A stretch of 64,000 bases of DNA, taken from contig NZ_CP091277.1 in the NCBI RefSeq assembly GCF_029633965.1, forward strand, positions 865,940 to 929,939. Direction: 5' to 3'. Below are positions 8,827 to 17,774 of the stretch, one piece after another. The position numbers and the translations under genes were made by a program. The DNA comes from Methanogenium sp. S4BF (lineage in GTDB: Archaea; Halobacteriota; Methanomicrobia; Methanomicrobiales; Methanomicrobiaceae). The notes beneath the pieces were generated by a model. It had not been told where the DNA came from. It ran no database searches and saw nothing but the letters and a program-made list of their open reading frames with translations. The number at the start of each line of letters is the position of its first letter. Positions within the stretch are counted from its first letter, which is position 1.

Positions 8827-10422
8827 ATGCCATATGAGGACATCGTCGAGAATATGGGGATTGGAATACGGGTGGCAATCCTGCTGGGGCTGATTGGCAT
8901 ATTCCTCTTTCCATGGGTTTTTGAGGTTGCCGGACCGGAACTGGGGCCGACGCTGCTCCCAATGCCCTCATCTCCTGATGATATGCCAGAGAGATCCTCA
9001 TTCATTGTTGCAGCACATGACAGCAGTGCGGCATTGAAGTCGGGGGCCGATTATGTATGTGACGGAGCGCAGGACCAGAAGGAAATAAATGCGGCATTTA
9101 ATGCATTACCCCAGGGAGGTGAAGTGATCCTTACTCAGGGGACATTCAATTGCGATGAGGCAATTTTACCCGGGGGACACACAAAACTTCGTGGTCAGGG
9201 CGTTACGAATACATTTCTTAAATTTTCGAAAGACGGGCAAATCCTGGTGGACAAAGAATATGTTACGCTGGAAAAATTCTATATTTCGGGGAGTGCCCAC
9301 ACGGCAGATATTATGTGGTATGGTGTCATCACCCTCCGGGCGGGCCATTGCACCGTCCGTGATGTCACAGGCACCTGCGATAAAACAATCGAGGCAGTAT
9401 TCATGGTGATATCCGTTGATTCGAACGGATACAACAAAATCATTGAAGATATTGAGTTTACCAGTTGTAAGGCCATTGATCCCGCGGGATTTGGATTTAT
9501 ACACAACTCCTGGTCAGACGAATACAATCTCATAAAAAATGTCCGATATACTAATTGCCATGCGATCAACTGCGGAAGATATGATCAATTTAATCCCTGG
9601 GTAACCGGATTTGACTTTGCAGAGCTAAACGACATGGACAATCTCCGGGTGACAGGGTGCATTGCAGAGGGGTGCTGGGAATCTGGGTTCCATTTTGAAT
9701 ATGATCCCATCGTAACCGACGCCATATTAACAGACTGTATCGCGAGGAACAACGGTCAGAAGCCATTTCCAACTATGAATACACAGGAATTCCTGGCCGG
9801 ATTCTATGTTGGAAGGGGCGATGTCACATTCCGGAACTGTCAGGCAGAGGGAAACAGTTTTGCCGGATTCTATGTCGATGATGGAAGTGATGTGAAAATA
9901 AATGGCTGCACGGATTTAAATACGGCGGTCGGCGAAAGCGATTTCTCCATATATAAGCCAGCCTCGTTCTATATTATCTCCAGCACTACCCCTGTGATGA
10001 TGGAGGACTGTTCAAGTATAGACTCGAATGGGCATGGGCTCTTCATGGGGCCGGTTACCGCCCAGGTGGAAAACTTCGTCATCACGAATGCGGCAGGGAT
10101 GGATGGAACTGCCGTACAGTTGGGAACAGTCAGTGGTTCCGTCGATATCCACGCATCCGGAAACAGGGCACCAACCCTTATTAGTGTTGTAGGAGGCATA
10201 AATCTGGATTTCACCGGAAGTATTGTTTCAGATGTTGCTCAACCGTTTGTTGTTGATGGATCCGGCACCAGCAATATAGTAATCCATGATGTCGAAACAA
10301 TTTCAAATACACTTCCTGCTAAATCAACAGGAATAACCATAACGGAAAATGTGCCGGCAGGAGCAGTGCAGATAGTAAACTGCCATGTGATTTCACCAAA
10401 GTCATCTTTCGGTTTCATGTAG
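8827..10422 (+). CDS. Membrane-anchored right-handed parallel beta-helix protein
   Basis: Extracellular beta-helix protein held by an N-terminal transmembrane segment (about residues 14-34). The helix domain starts at FIVAAHDSSAALKSGADYVCDG, the pectate-lyase-3 type opening (A-D-Y-V-C-D-G, then [16 protein letters not shown]). It then carries many rungs with NC/DC turns such as [16 protein letters not shown] and LTDCIARNN. Such folds bind or cleave polysaccharides; no catalytic set could be assigned. TTG 8803 is in frame, but ATG 8827 has AAGGTGG about 8 nt upstream. It is a close paralog of the protein at 11673-14759. Confidence 0.85.
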   Translation: MPYEDIVENMGIGIRVAILLGLIGIFLFPWVFEVAGPELGPTLLPMPSSPDDMPERSSFIVAAHDSSAALKSGADYVCDGAQDQKEINAAFNALPQGGEVILTQGTFNCDEAILPGGHTKLRGQGVTNTFLKFSKDGQILVDKEYVTLEKFYISGSAHTADIMWYGVITLRAGHCTVRDVTGTCDKTIEAVFMVISVDSNGYNKIIEDIEFTSCKAIDPAGFGFIHNSWSDEYNLIKNVRYTNCHAINCGRYDQFNPWVTGFDFAELNDMDNLRVTGCIAEGCWESGFHFEYDPIVTDAILTDCIARNNGQKPFPTMNTQEFLAGFYVGRGDVTFRNCQAEGNSFAGFYVDDGSDVKINGCTDLNTAVGESDFSIYKPASFYIISSTTPVMMEDCSSIDSNGHGLFMGPVTAQVENFVITNAAGMDGTAVQLGTVSGSVDIHASGNRAPTLISVVGGINLDFTGSIVSDVAQPFVVDGSGTSNIVIHDVETISNTLPAKSTGITITENVPAGAVQIVNCHVISPKSSFGFM

Positions 10423-11640
10423 AATGGGCAGTACCGGATGGATTCATTATGAGGGGAAAATGTGAAATTATGGACTCTGCAGAAAACCTCTCGCCCCCAT
10501 TTAAAGAGCCATAGTATGGAGGATCATTCTGATCCTGATTTCTTTCATCCGGCGGTACCATTTTCCCGATCGAACGATTTCTCCAGACACCCTCTTTAGA
10601 ATCGAAAATACCCCGCCACCCCATTTCTCTGACCATTTTTATCCCGGCTGAAATTCTCAAAACATCCTCATCCGATATTTTTCGGAGAAAACAGTTCTAA
10701 TCCATTCAAGAACAGGAATTACAGATTAAGCTCCAATCAACTCCAAAATCAATCTGTGAATGTCTTCAGAATCATATCATTATTCATACGAAAACACCCC
10801 GATGATGGTATCCTCCGGACCGGATATCCGGGATTTTGCATACCGGGAATCATGCACCGGCAGATCTGAAACTTGCAGGCAAGGATCGTCAGTTTATCTG
10901 AATCAACAGCAATGAAAGCCCCGGTGATTTATTTCGTGTCCTGTTGATTTCTGGAATAAAGAGGGCCTGCACAGGGGCACTAAACCCGTTAGAATCAATC
11001 GACGTACTTGTGATCAGCCCTCCCTTTTCATGCAATATGCAAATACCACATTTCAGAATAATTTCTGAGAAGGCAGGTATGCGCGTCAAATATTTTTGAA
11101 TAGGAGGAAAAAACACGATGCCCGTCAATTCAGGCACGTCCTGTATTGGAGTTGAGATCTGCATCAATTCAGAGATATCACGACAATACATCCAGACTTT
11201 TATTTCATAATGGTCATGCCCAAAAGCAGACACTGCCATATTCCCCCGTATTGCCTCTTAGAAAATTTGGAAGAATGGGGAAGAATATGAGAATTATTTA
11301 TGACGCTAAAGAGAGGTTTTCACAAGGTTGATACACCTGTTCTCAGACATTATTAAAGGAACTCCCGAAATTTTGTGGTGAAAAACCCTGAAGTTCCCGT
11401 ACGATCGATATTTCGATCGCTGTTTATTATGGGATTTCTACAAGGCGAAAATTTCCGATTGTCTCAAAAGACAGAACGAAGACACCATACCAGGTGAGAA
11501 ATCCATCATATGATTTGATTGTTTGTGTTCGAAATGATTATATATGCAGACAATAGAATGTGATTTATTTTTCTAACAAATCAATATGATGCTATTTATT
11601 GATATCACCATGTATATCTTCTTATGTCAATCATACCAAT
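10423..11640. other. Long gene-poor stretch between the two beta-helix genes
   Basis: Over 1.2 kb without a gene I can support. Two minus-strand open frames exist (10415-10696, containing SAGIKMVREMGWRGIF, and 10889-11239, 116 codons). Neither resembles a family I know, and neither has a good start signal. The right end (about 11520-11640) is strongly A+T rich and likely holds the promoter of the next gene. The stretch could be decayed coding DNA separating the duplicated genes. Confidence 0.4.
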
Positions 11641-11672
11641 ATATCACCATTGACATGAGGTGATGTCATATT

Positions 11673-14600
11673 CTGAAAAATCATGTGACTAAATTGCTTT
11701 TGGGGATGGTATTTCTTATCTGCCTTGTACAGGCGGTAAGCGCAGCCTCCCTTCTGGTAGCTGCAAGCGATAGCAGTGTGCTATCGAAAAATCAGGCTAA
11801 TTATATATGTGACGGAATTCAGGACCAGAATGAGATAAATGCGGCATTTAATGCATTACCCCAGGGGGGGGAAGTGATCCTTTCCGAAGGAACATTCAAT
11901 TTTGATAAAGCCATTTATCCCAAGACCGGTATCACACTGCGTGGACAGGGCGATACAAAAACATTTCTGGAATTTACGAAAGATGGGTTAATACAGGTGG
12001 ACAAAGAATATGTCACGCTTGAAAAATTTCATATGTCCGGGAGTACCCACACAGCAAATCTTGAGTGGCTGGGTGTTATTACCATACGGGCAGGTCATTG
12101 TGCCGTCCGCGATGTCACAGGCACCAGCGATAAAACTATCGAGGCAGTATTCAAAGTGCTGACTGTTGACTGGAGCGGTTACAACAAGAACATCGAAGAC
12201 ATTGAATTTACCCGGTGTAAAGCCATAGATCCCGCCGGGTTTGGATTCCAGCACGATGCATGGGGATCAAAATACAAGCTCATAAAAAATGTGAGATATA
12301 CTGATTGTCAGGCAATCAACTGTGGGAGATTTGAACAATTCTATCCCTGGGTTACCGGATTCGACTTTGCAGAACTGAACGATATGGAGAATCTCCGGGT
12401 TACAGGGTGCATCGCTGAAGGGAGCTGGGAATCAGGATTCCATTTTGAATATGATCCCGTCGTCACCGACGCTGTATTAACAGATTGTATTGCGAGAAAC
12501 AACGGACAGAAGCCATTTCCGGCCACCTACACACAGGAGTTCCTTGCCGGATACTTTATCGGAAAAGGTGAGGTTACATTAGTGAATTGTCAGGCGGAAG
12601 GAAACAGTTTTGCAGGATTCTATGCCGATGATGCAAGCAATGTAAAAATGTATGGCTGCACTGACGTAAATACTGCAATCGACGAAAACGATTTTTCCGT
12701 CTGGAAACCGGCATCATTCGTTATGCTCTACACCTGGACTGCACCGTTTGTTATGGAGGACTGCTCAAGCATTAACTCAAATGGGCGCGGTCTCTTCGTT
12801 GGGGCAGATCCCACCTGGCCCGTTAAAGGTCAGGTCAAAAACTTTGTCATGACAAATGCAGCGGGTGTAGATGGAAGTGCCATACAGCTGAGGGGTGTTG
12901 AGGGCTCTTTTGATATTGATGCGTCCGGAAACCGGGCATCAACTCTCATCAGTGTGAACAAAGGTGTAAATGCGGATTTTACCGGAAATATTGTGTCGGA
13001 TGTTGCCCGGCCGTTTGTCTTTGATGGATCTGCCTTCAGCAATACATTCGTTCATGATGTTGTGACAGTGTCAAAGACCCTTCCTGTTGGTTCAACGGGA
13101 ATTACATTAACCAGTCAGGTTCCTTCTGGAGCAGTCCAGGTCAAAGACTGTGTTGTAGTTTCATCACCATCAATCCCAACACCAACGCCAACACCAATAC
13201 CCACACCAACCCCAACCCCGATACCAACGCCGTCTCCGGTTCAGCCCTCCGGTGAGGTTCTGTTTGTCGTCGGGAATACGAATCTGAATACGGGTGATGC
13301 AGCGGTAAAGGGCCGGCTTGAAGCCAGCGGTTACACGGTGAAGGTTGTGGGCGATGCTGCCAGCTCGGCCTCGGATGCAGAGGGCAGGGATCTGATCCTC
13401 GTCTCCTCCACCTGTTTATCAGCGAGCGTCAACAGCAAGTTCATGGATGTATCCGTACCCCTGATCACCTGGGAACCCGACATCTATGATGATATGAAAA
13501 TGACCGGCACTGTCCGGGCAGACGATTACGAGTGGGTGACAGGGCAGACACAGGTGCAGATTACCAACCCGTCCCATCCCCTCGCGGCTGGACTGAGCGG
13601 CACCGTTACTGTTACCAGTGCAGCGAATCTGCAGGCTTTCGGCGTGCCGAGCGCTGAATGTATTGGCGCGGCTTCTCTCTCACAGGACACGAACAAATAC
13701 GTTGTTTACGGATATGAAACGGGTGCAACGATGGTGGGAATGAAAGCCCCCGCAAAACGTGTGGGCTTCTTCCTTTACGATACATCCGCTTCAACGCTGA
13801 CGGCAGATGGCTGGGCATTATTTGATGCGGCAGTCGACTGGTCTGTTGGAACAGAAATTCCTACTCCAACACCAACGCCAACTCCAACACCAACACCAAC
13901 ACCAACGCCAACGCCAACGCCAACACCAACACCAACGCCAACACCAACTCCAACGCCAACACCTACACCTGTTCTGAGCCCCCCGGTAGCAGCGTTCAGT
14001 GCAGATGTAGTGTCAGGAACTGCCCCGCTGGAAGTTACATTCACGGATGAAAGTACAGGCATTCCCGAATCATACACATGGTACTTTGGAGACGGGAAAA
14101 CCTCGTACGAACATAATCCGACCCATGTCTACACAGAACCGGGCACATATTCGGTGACCCTCAGAACAATCAACACAGAAGGCATTGACCTTGAGTCTAA
14201 GCAGGGCTTTATCACGGTAACTGGCGAGGACAGCCCGGCAGAAGTTAAAAACCCGCCGGTGGCCGCGTTCAGTGCAGATAAAGTATCAGGCATTGCACCA
14301 CTGAAGATTGTCTTCACGGATGAAAGTATGAACAACCCGGATTCATATACATGGAATTTTGGTGACGGTGCAGTAGCATCAGAAGAAAACCCGGAACATG
14401 TCTACACACAGCCAGGCATATACACGGTTACCCTGAAGGTTGCCAATGCTGATGGAACAGATACCGAAACAAAAACGGGCTACATATCCGTAACTGCTGC
14501 ACAGGTACCAGCTGAACCGGTAGCAGCATTCACCGCTGACAACGTACGCGGACTGGCACCAATGCAGGTAACCTTTACCGATCAAAGCCAGGGCAATCCC

Positions 14601-14759
14601 ACGTCATGGACATGGTACTTCGGAGACGGGAAAACCTCGTACGAACATAATCCGACGCATACCTACACAAAACCCGGCACATACTCAGTAACCCTGAGAG
14701 TAATAAATGAAGAAGGAGTTGACTTCGAACGTAAAAAGGGATATATAACCATTATTTAG
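11673..14759 (+). CDS. Secreted multidomain beta-helix / ThuA-like / triple-PKD protein
   Basis: Large surface protein. From GTG 11685: signal peptide (cleavage near AVSA), beta-helix domain (about residues 25-490) paralogous to the gene at 8827, Pro-Thr linker (about 495-520), a GATase/ThuA-like domain (about 522-720, starting [16 protein letters not shown]), a second Pro-Thr linker (about 724-763), and three PKD domains (about 765-846, 857-936, 943-1024) with [19 protein letters not shown]-type cores. PKD domains usually mediate carbohydrate or surface contacts. There is no C-terminal anchor or PGF-CTERM tail. The start is odd: GAGGTGAT (11657-11664) is 8 nt before CTG 11673, which gives a normal basic signal-peptide start ([11 protein letters not shown]), while GTG 11685 is 20 nt away. 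Confidence 0.85.
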   Translation: MKNHVTKLLLGMVFLICLVQAVSAASLLVAASDSSVLSKNQANYICDGIQDQNEINAAFNALPQGGEVILSEGTFNFDKAIYPKTGITLRGQGDTKTFLEFTKDGLIQVDKEYVTLEKFHMSGSTHTANLEWLGVITIRAGHCAVRDVTGTSDKTIEAVFKVLTVDWSGYNKNIEDIEFTRCKAIDPAGFGFQHDAWGSKYKLIKNVRYTDCQAINCGRFEQFYPWVTGFDFAELNDMENLRVTGCIAEGSWESGFHFEYDPVVTDAVLTDCIARNNGQKPFPATYTQEFLAGYFIGKGEVTLVNCQAEGNSFAGFYADDASNVKMYGCTDVNTAIDENDFSVWKPASFVMLYTWTAPFVMEDCSSINSNGRGLFVGADPTWPVKGQVKNFVMTNAAGVDGSAIQLRGVEGSFDIDASGNRASTLISVNKGVNADFTGNIVSDVARPFVFDGSAFSNTFVHDVVTVSKTLPVGSTGITLTSQVPSGAVQVKDCVVVSSPSIPTPTPTPIPTPTPTPIPTPSPVQPSGEVLFVVGNTNLNTGDAAVKGRLEASGYTVKVVGDAASSASDAEGRDLILVSSTCLSASVNSKFMDVSVPLITWEPDIYDDMKMTGTVRADDYEWVTGQTQVQITNPSHPLAAGLSGTVTVTSAANLQAFGVPSAECIGAASLSQDTNKYVVYGYETGATMVGMKAPAKRVGFFLYDTSASTLTADGWALFDAAVDWSVGTEIPTPTPTPTPTPTPTPTPTPTPTPTPTPTPTPTPTPTPVLSPPVAAFSADVVSGTAPLEVTFTDESTGIPESYTWYFGDGKTSYEHNPTHVYTEPGTYSVTLRTINTEGIDLESKQGFITVTGEDSPAEVKNPPVAAFSADKVSGIAPLKIVFTDESMNNPDSYTWNFGDGAVASEENPEHVYTQPGIYTVTLKVANADGTDTETKTGYISVTAAQVPAEPVAAFTADNVRGLAPMQVTFTDQSQGNPTSWTWYFGDGKTSYEHNPTHTYTKPGTYSVTLRVINEEGVDFERKKGYITII
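13857..13971 (+). repeat. Pro-Thr linker tandem repeat
   Basis: About 115 bp of near-tandem 6-bp units (CC-A-AC-N / ACN-CCA) encoding a run of alternating Pro and Thr. Most Thr codons are ACA, ACG or ACT and Pro codons are CCA. It separates the ThuA-like domain from the first PKD domain. A similar shorter run with interspersed Ile lies at 13171-13248. The DNA is prone to slippage, so length may vary between strains. Confidence 0.85.
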
Positions 14760-15086
14760 AGCATATATCCAAACACATTTTCTCTCTTTTTTTAACTCTC
14801 TGAAGAGCATTGGTAACCACTTCAGGTACAGAATTTTCGGCTGGTGTGAAATATTCATGCCCATCCGGGAGTCTTAGGCGTATAGCGCGCCCTGTAGAAT
14901 TCCTCAAATTAAAAAATAAAACAACAATAAAACAAAAGCGTGAAGACAAATTAAGAATTTTCCTGATATGACTCTTAATCTTGCAAAAAAATAGAGGTTT
15001 CGGGCCCATTCAATAAGGAAAAGACCAAACAATGGAATGTTTTTCTGATCGGAAATACCGTTGCAAATTTCGCAATCATAATCGAT
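14760..15086. other. Convergent intergenic region
   Basis: 327 bp between the end of the surface protein gene and the end of the iscU-like gene. A T-run (CTCTCTTTTTTT) lies about 25-30 bp after the stop of the first gene and could serve as its terminator. No gene seen. Confidence 0.4.
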
Positions 15087-15659
15087 TCACAACGATATGG
15101 CTTTTTTACCCTCTTCTTTCTGAGAATCTTTCTCCTCCTCTTCCTTCGCAATCCTCGCGTCCATCCTCTCCATCTTTTTCGTCAGCACTTCCATGAGCTG
15201 CTCTTCCTCCAGCGCATGCTTTTCATCCGGGGTGAGCTTCTCCGGCAGCCAGGACGGCCGCACTTTCCCCTCCCCTTCGAAAAAGGTCCTGATGGCCCGC
15301 CGGAGTGCCCCCACCGCGAGAACGCCGCAATGAAATTTCACACCGGGGAGTCCGCCAAGCTCTTCGGAGACTTCCTTCCAGCTGGCACCCCACGCCTCTT
15401 CAAGGGTTTTTCCCTTCACCATCTCGGTGATGATACTGGATGCAGCGATATTTGCCGCACACCCATAACTTTCAAAGCTTACATCGGTGATCGTCCGGGT
15501 CTTTTCATCAATCTTCAGGTAGATGGCGATCATATCCCCGCAGGCCCTGCTGCCAACGAGCGCTTCAACATCTGCATCCTCCATCTTCCCCTGATTTTTC
15601 GGGTTTTTAAACAACTCCAGCACTTTTGGATTATACGCTAACGGAATTCGGCTTGACAT
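15087..15659 (-). CDS. iscU: IscU/NifU-N type iron-sulfur scaffold protein
   Basis: Scaffold on which [2Fe-2S]/[4Fe-4S] clusters are built from desulfurase-derived sulfur. Three conserved Cys are present: Cys40 in SRACGD (with Asp42 as the labile-cluster Asp), Cys67 in SYGCAANIA and Cys111 in FHCGVLA. The N-terminal part to about residue 130 is a full IscU fold. The remaining 60 residues form a Lys/Glu-rich, probably coiled-coil tail not found in bacterial IscU. It lies 4 bp after iscS in the same operon. Confidence 0.92.
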   Translation of the reverse strand: MSSRIPLAYNPKVLELFKNPKNQGKMEDADVEALVGSRACGDMIAIYLKIDEKTRTITDVSFESYGCAANIAASSIITEMVKGKTLEEAWGASWKEVSEELGGLPGVKFHCGVLAVGALRRAIRTFFEGEGKVRPSWLPEKLTPDEKHALEEEQLMEVLTKKMERMDARIAKEEEEKDSQKEEGKKAISL

Positions 15660-15663
15660 AGCA

Positions 15664-16893
15664 TTAACCTCCTCTGAAAGGACTGATTGACCGAATCCGC
15701 GAAACCGCTTCGGGGAAACAGGTCAATACATATTCAACATCCTCTGCGGTGAGAAACGGCGTGGTCTTCATGAGGATGCTCCCGTGGGCCTCCTCGTATT
15801 TTCGCTTTAACGCAAGCAGCACATGGCTCGGTTCAAGGATACGGCTGGTGCATGCACTCCCGCTTGAGAGATACACACCCTTCAGGCTCATCTCGACCGT
15901 CATCGCCTCACCCTCGCAGTTCAGGAAACTGAGGTTCACATTATCCGGCGCACGTGCCGCTCCCACAGGCCCGTTCAGCAACGTATCATCAATTTCATCG
16001 ATGATCCCCCTGATGAGCCGGTCACGGAGTGCAGTCATACGGGTGATGTACTCCCCACGGTTTTGGGTCATCATCTCAACCGCTTTTGCAAACCCCACAA
16101 TCCCCGGTATGTTCTCCAATCCGGCCCACAGTTTCTGGGTACTGAGCTGGCCCCGGACGATGGGCTCCAGCTCCAGCCCTTCCTTCACATACAGGGCACC
16201 GACCCCCTTTGGCCCGAATACCTTATGGCTGCTGAAAGATGCAAGATCCACGCCGAGATCTGCCAAATCAAGGCCCATCCTGCAGAAGGCATCACATGCG
16301 TCGAAGTGTATCTTCACCCCCTCATCCTTGTCCCTCACCCGGTCAATGATCGCATGGATATCCTGTATCACCCCGATTTCATGATTCACGGGAGCAATAC
16401 TGACCAGCAGTGTATCGCCGTCAACCTGTCCGGCGAGATATTCCTGGTCGACAAATCCGTTTGTGTCCACAGGAACCTTCACCACCGTATATCCCTGCTC
16501 CTGCAGGCGTTCAGCCGGGAACATAACGCTCAGGTGCTCAATGGCTGAAACAATGATCTTTTTCCGTTTCCTCCCGGCCTGTGCAAGACCCGATATCGCG
16601 AGATTGTTTGCCTCTGTGCCGCTGTGGGTATACACAATCTCGTCAGGGTGGCAGTGGAAGGCCTCCCCAATAACCAGCGAACGCGTATAGAGTGTTTCGT
16701 ATGTTTCCCACCCGATCCGGTGCGTGATGGAGGGGTGCCCCCTCCCGCCACTGAGGTACGCATTGCGCATCGCCTCAAGCGCCTCCGGAAAAATAGGACC
16801 CGAGTTCTCCGCATCGAGATACACCTCCCGTTCGGGAATTCCATGCGCCTCAAGAAGGTCGGCAATATCCCTGGTGACATCGCTTGAAATCAT
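15664..16893 (-). CDS. iscS: Cysteine desulfurase (NifS/IscS family)
   Basis: PLP enzyme that takes sulfur from cysteine as a persulfide. VYLDAENSGPIFPEALEAM opens the fold. HSGTEANNLAI and IEHLSV bind PLP, SSHKVFGPKGVGALY carries the Schiff-base Lys, and LSSGSACTSRILEPSH carries the persulfide Cys in the long IscS-type loop. The frame is open 27 codons upstream, but ATG 16893 overlaps the TusA-like stop as ATGA and fits the family N-terminus (409 residues). Supplies sulfur to the adjoining scaffold and probably to the TusA-like carrier. Confidence 0.94.
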   Translation of the reverse strand: MISSDVTRDIADLLEAHGIPEREVYLDAENSGPIFPEALEAMRNAYLSGGRGHPSITHRIGWETYETLYTRSLVIGEAFHCHPDEIVYTHSGTEANNLAISGLAQAGRKRKKIIVSAIEHLSVMFPAERLQEQGYTVVKVPVDTNGFVDQEYLAGQVDGDTLLVSIAPVNHEIGVIQDIHAIIDRVRDKDEGVKIHFDACDAFCRMGLDLADLGVDLASFSSHKVFGPKGVGALYVKEGLELEPIVRGQLSTQKLWAGLENIPGIVGFAKAVEMMTQNRGEYITRMTALRDRLIRGIIDEIDDTLLNGPVGAARAPDNVNLSFLNCEGEAMTVEMSLKGVYLSSGSACTSRILEPSHVLLALKRKYEEAHGSILMKTTPFLTAEDVEYVLTCFPEAVSRIRSISPFRGG

Positions 16894-17120
16894 TCCATGA
16901 CCTCGATATAGATCTCGAATACATCGCCGGACCGCTCGACCGAAAGGAGCTTGTGGCCGACACTCGATGTCCATTCTTTCACGTCAGAAGGGGCGGCGGG
17001 GTCGGTTGCAAGCAATTTCACAATCTTCTGAGGAGCTGCCGCCGATACCGCCTGACTGAGGGCGATCAGGGGGCCCGGACATGATTTGAATGTAGCATCC
17101 ACGATAATGTCTGCTTCCAT
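16890..17120 (-). CDS. TusA-family sulfur carrier
   Basis: A 76-residue SirA/TusA fold protein. The key site is Cys14 in KSCPGPLI, the CPxP-type sulfur-carrying cysteine, followed by the typical beta-alpha-beta fold with LLATDPAAPSDVKEW and HKLLSVERSGDVFEIYI. It overlaps iscS by ATGA and lies 9 bp after the DsrE-like gene. Family members accept a persulfide from a cysteine desulfurase and pass it on, for example in tRNA thiolation or sulfur metabolism. The final acceptor here is unknown. Confidence 0.9.
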   Translation of the reverse strand: MEADIIVDATFKSCPGPLIALSQAVSAAAPQKIVKLLATDPAAPSDVKEWTSSVGHKLLSVERSGDVFEIYIEVME

Positions 17121-17129
17121 GCAACCACC

Positions 17130-17540
17130 TCAGGATATGAACAGGGAGACATCCGCATCACGGGCAAGCCCGAGGAACGTGGATGCGCCTGCCACCTCAT
17201 CCACAAAGCTCTCCAGATCATCCTCTTTCATCCCAAAAAGGCCGAGTGTCGCCGAGCAGGCATATATCCGGATCCTGCCGGTGGCTCTCCCCTGTTCCAG
17301 CAATTCGTGCCATCCGATCATTGCCCCCGATTCTATTGCCCCCATGAGCATGTCGCTACAATACTTGTAATCCTCGCTCACCGCCGAGGGTTCATACCCT
17401 TTTTTCAGAGCCAATAGTCCCCAGAACGTAAAGAAAAGATCAGCGTCCCAACCGGATATCGCCGCAGTTGTTGCCAGAGTGGCTGCAGGAAACAATTTGT
17501 CCAGTTTTTCCGATGTAATGATAAGTGAAATTTTTGGCAT
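17130..17540 (-). CDS. DsrE/DsrF-like family protein
   Basis: A 136-residue DsrE-fold protein (MPKISLIITSEKLDKLFPA start, then a Gly/Ala-rich beta-alpha unit, FFTFWGLLALKKGY, and IRIYACSATLGLFGM). Cys in IYACSAT sits where family members carry the active Cys. DsrE proteins exchange sulfur with TusA, and this gene heads the tusA-iscS-iscU operon. The frame opens at 17561, but ATG 17540 is 7 nt after GGTGA and starts the family sequence. Confidence 0.85.
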   Translation of the reverse strand: MPKISLIITSEKLDKLFPAATLATTAAISGWDADLFFTFWGLLALKKGYEPSAVSEDYKYCSDMLMGAIESGAMIGWHELLEQGRATGRIRIYACSATLGLFGMKEDDLESFVDEVAGASTFLGLARDADVSLFIS

Positions 17541-17774
17541 ATGCAGTTCACCATCCCCCACAATGGATTGAACTGCCTAATGATCAAATCCATATAAATA
17601 CCTGCCGTTAAAACGGGAGGTGCCGGATCAGCGTTCACAAATTCGTACCAGTTCACAGCACCCAAACATTTTAAAAAATATTCCCATACCGGTTCCGTCA
17701 GAACACGGTAATTACGTAGATTCAGCCTGTTTCTAAATCGAAATGATAATCAATCACCAAAAAGATAAACCGAT

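Noticed and set aside
13857-13971. Short regular repeats suggesting a CRISPR or minisatellite array
   Set aside because: Units are in frame Pro-Thr codons within a long secreted protein, with no spacers.
14752-15009. Minus-strand frame of 85 codons after the surface protein gene
   Set aside because: Overlaps the end of that gene, is rich in rare residues and has no start signal or similarity.
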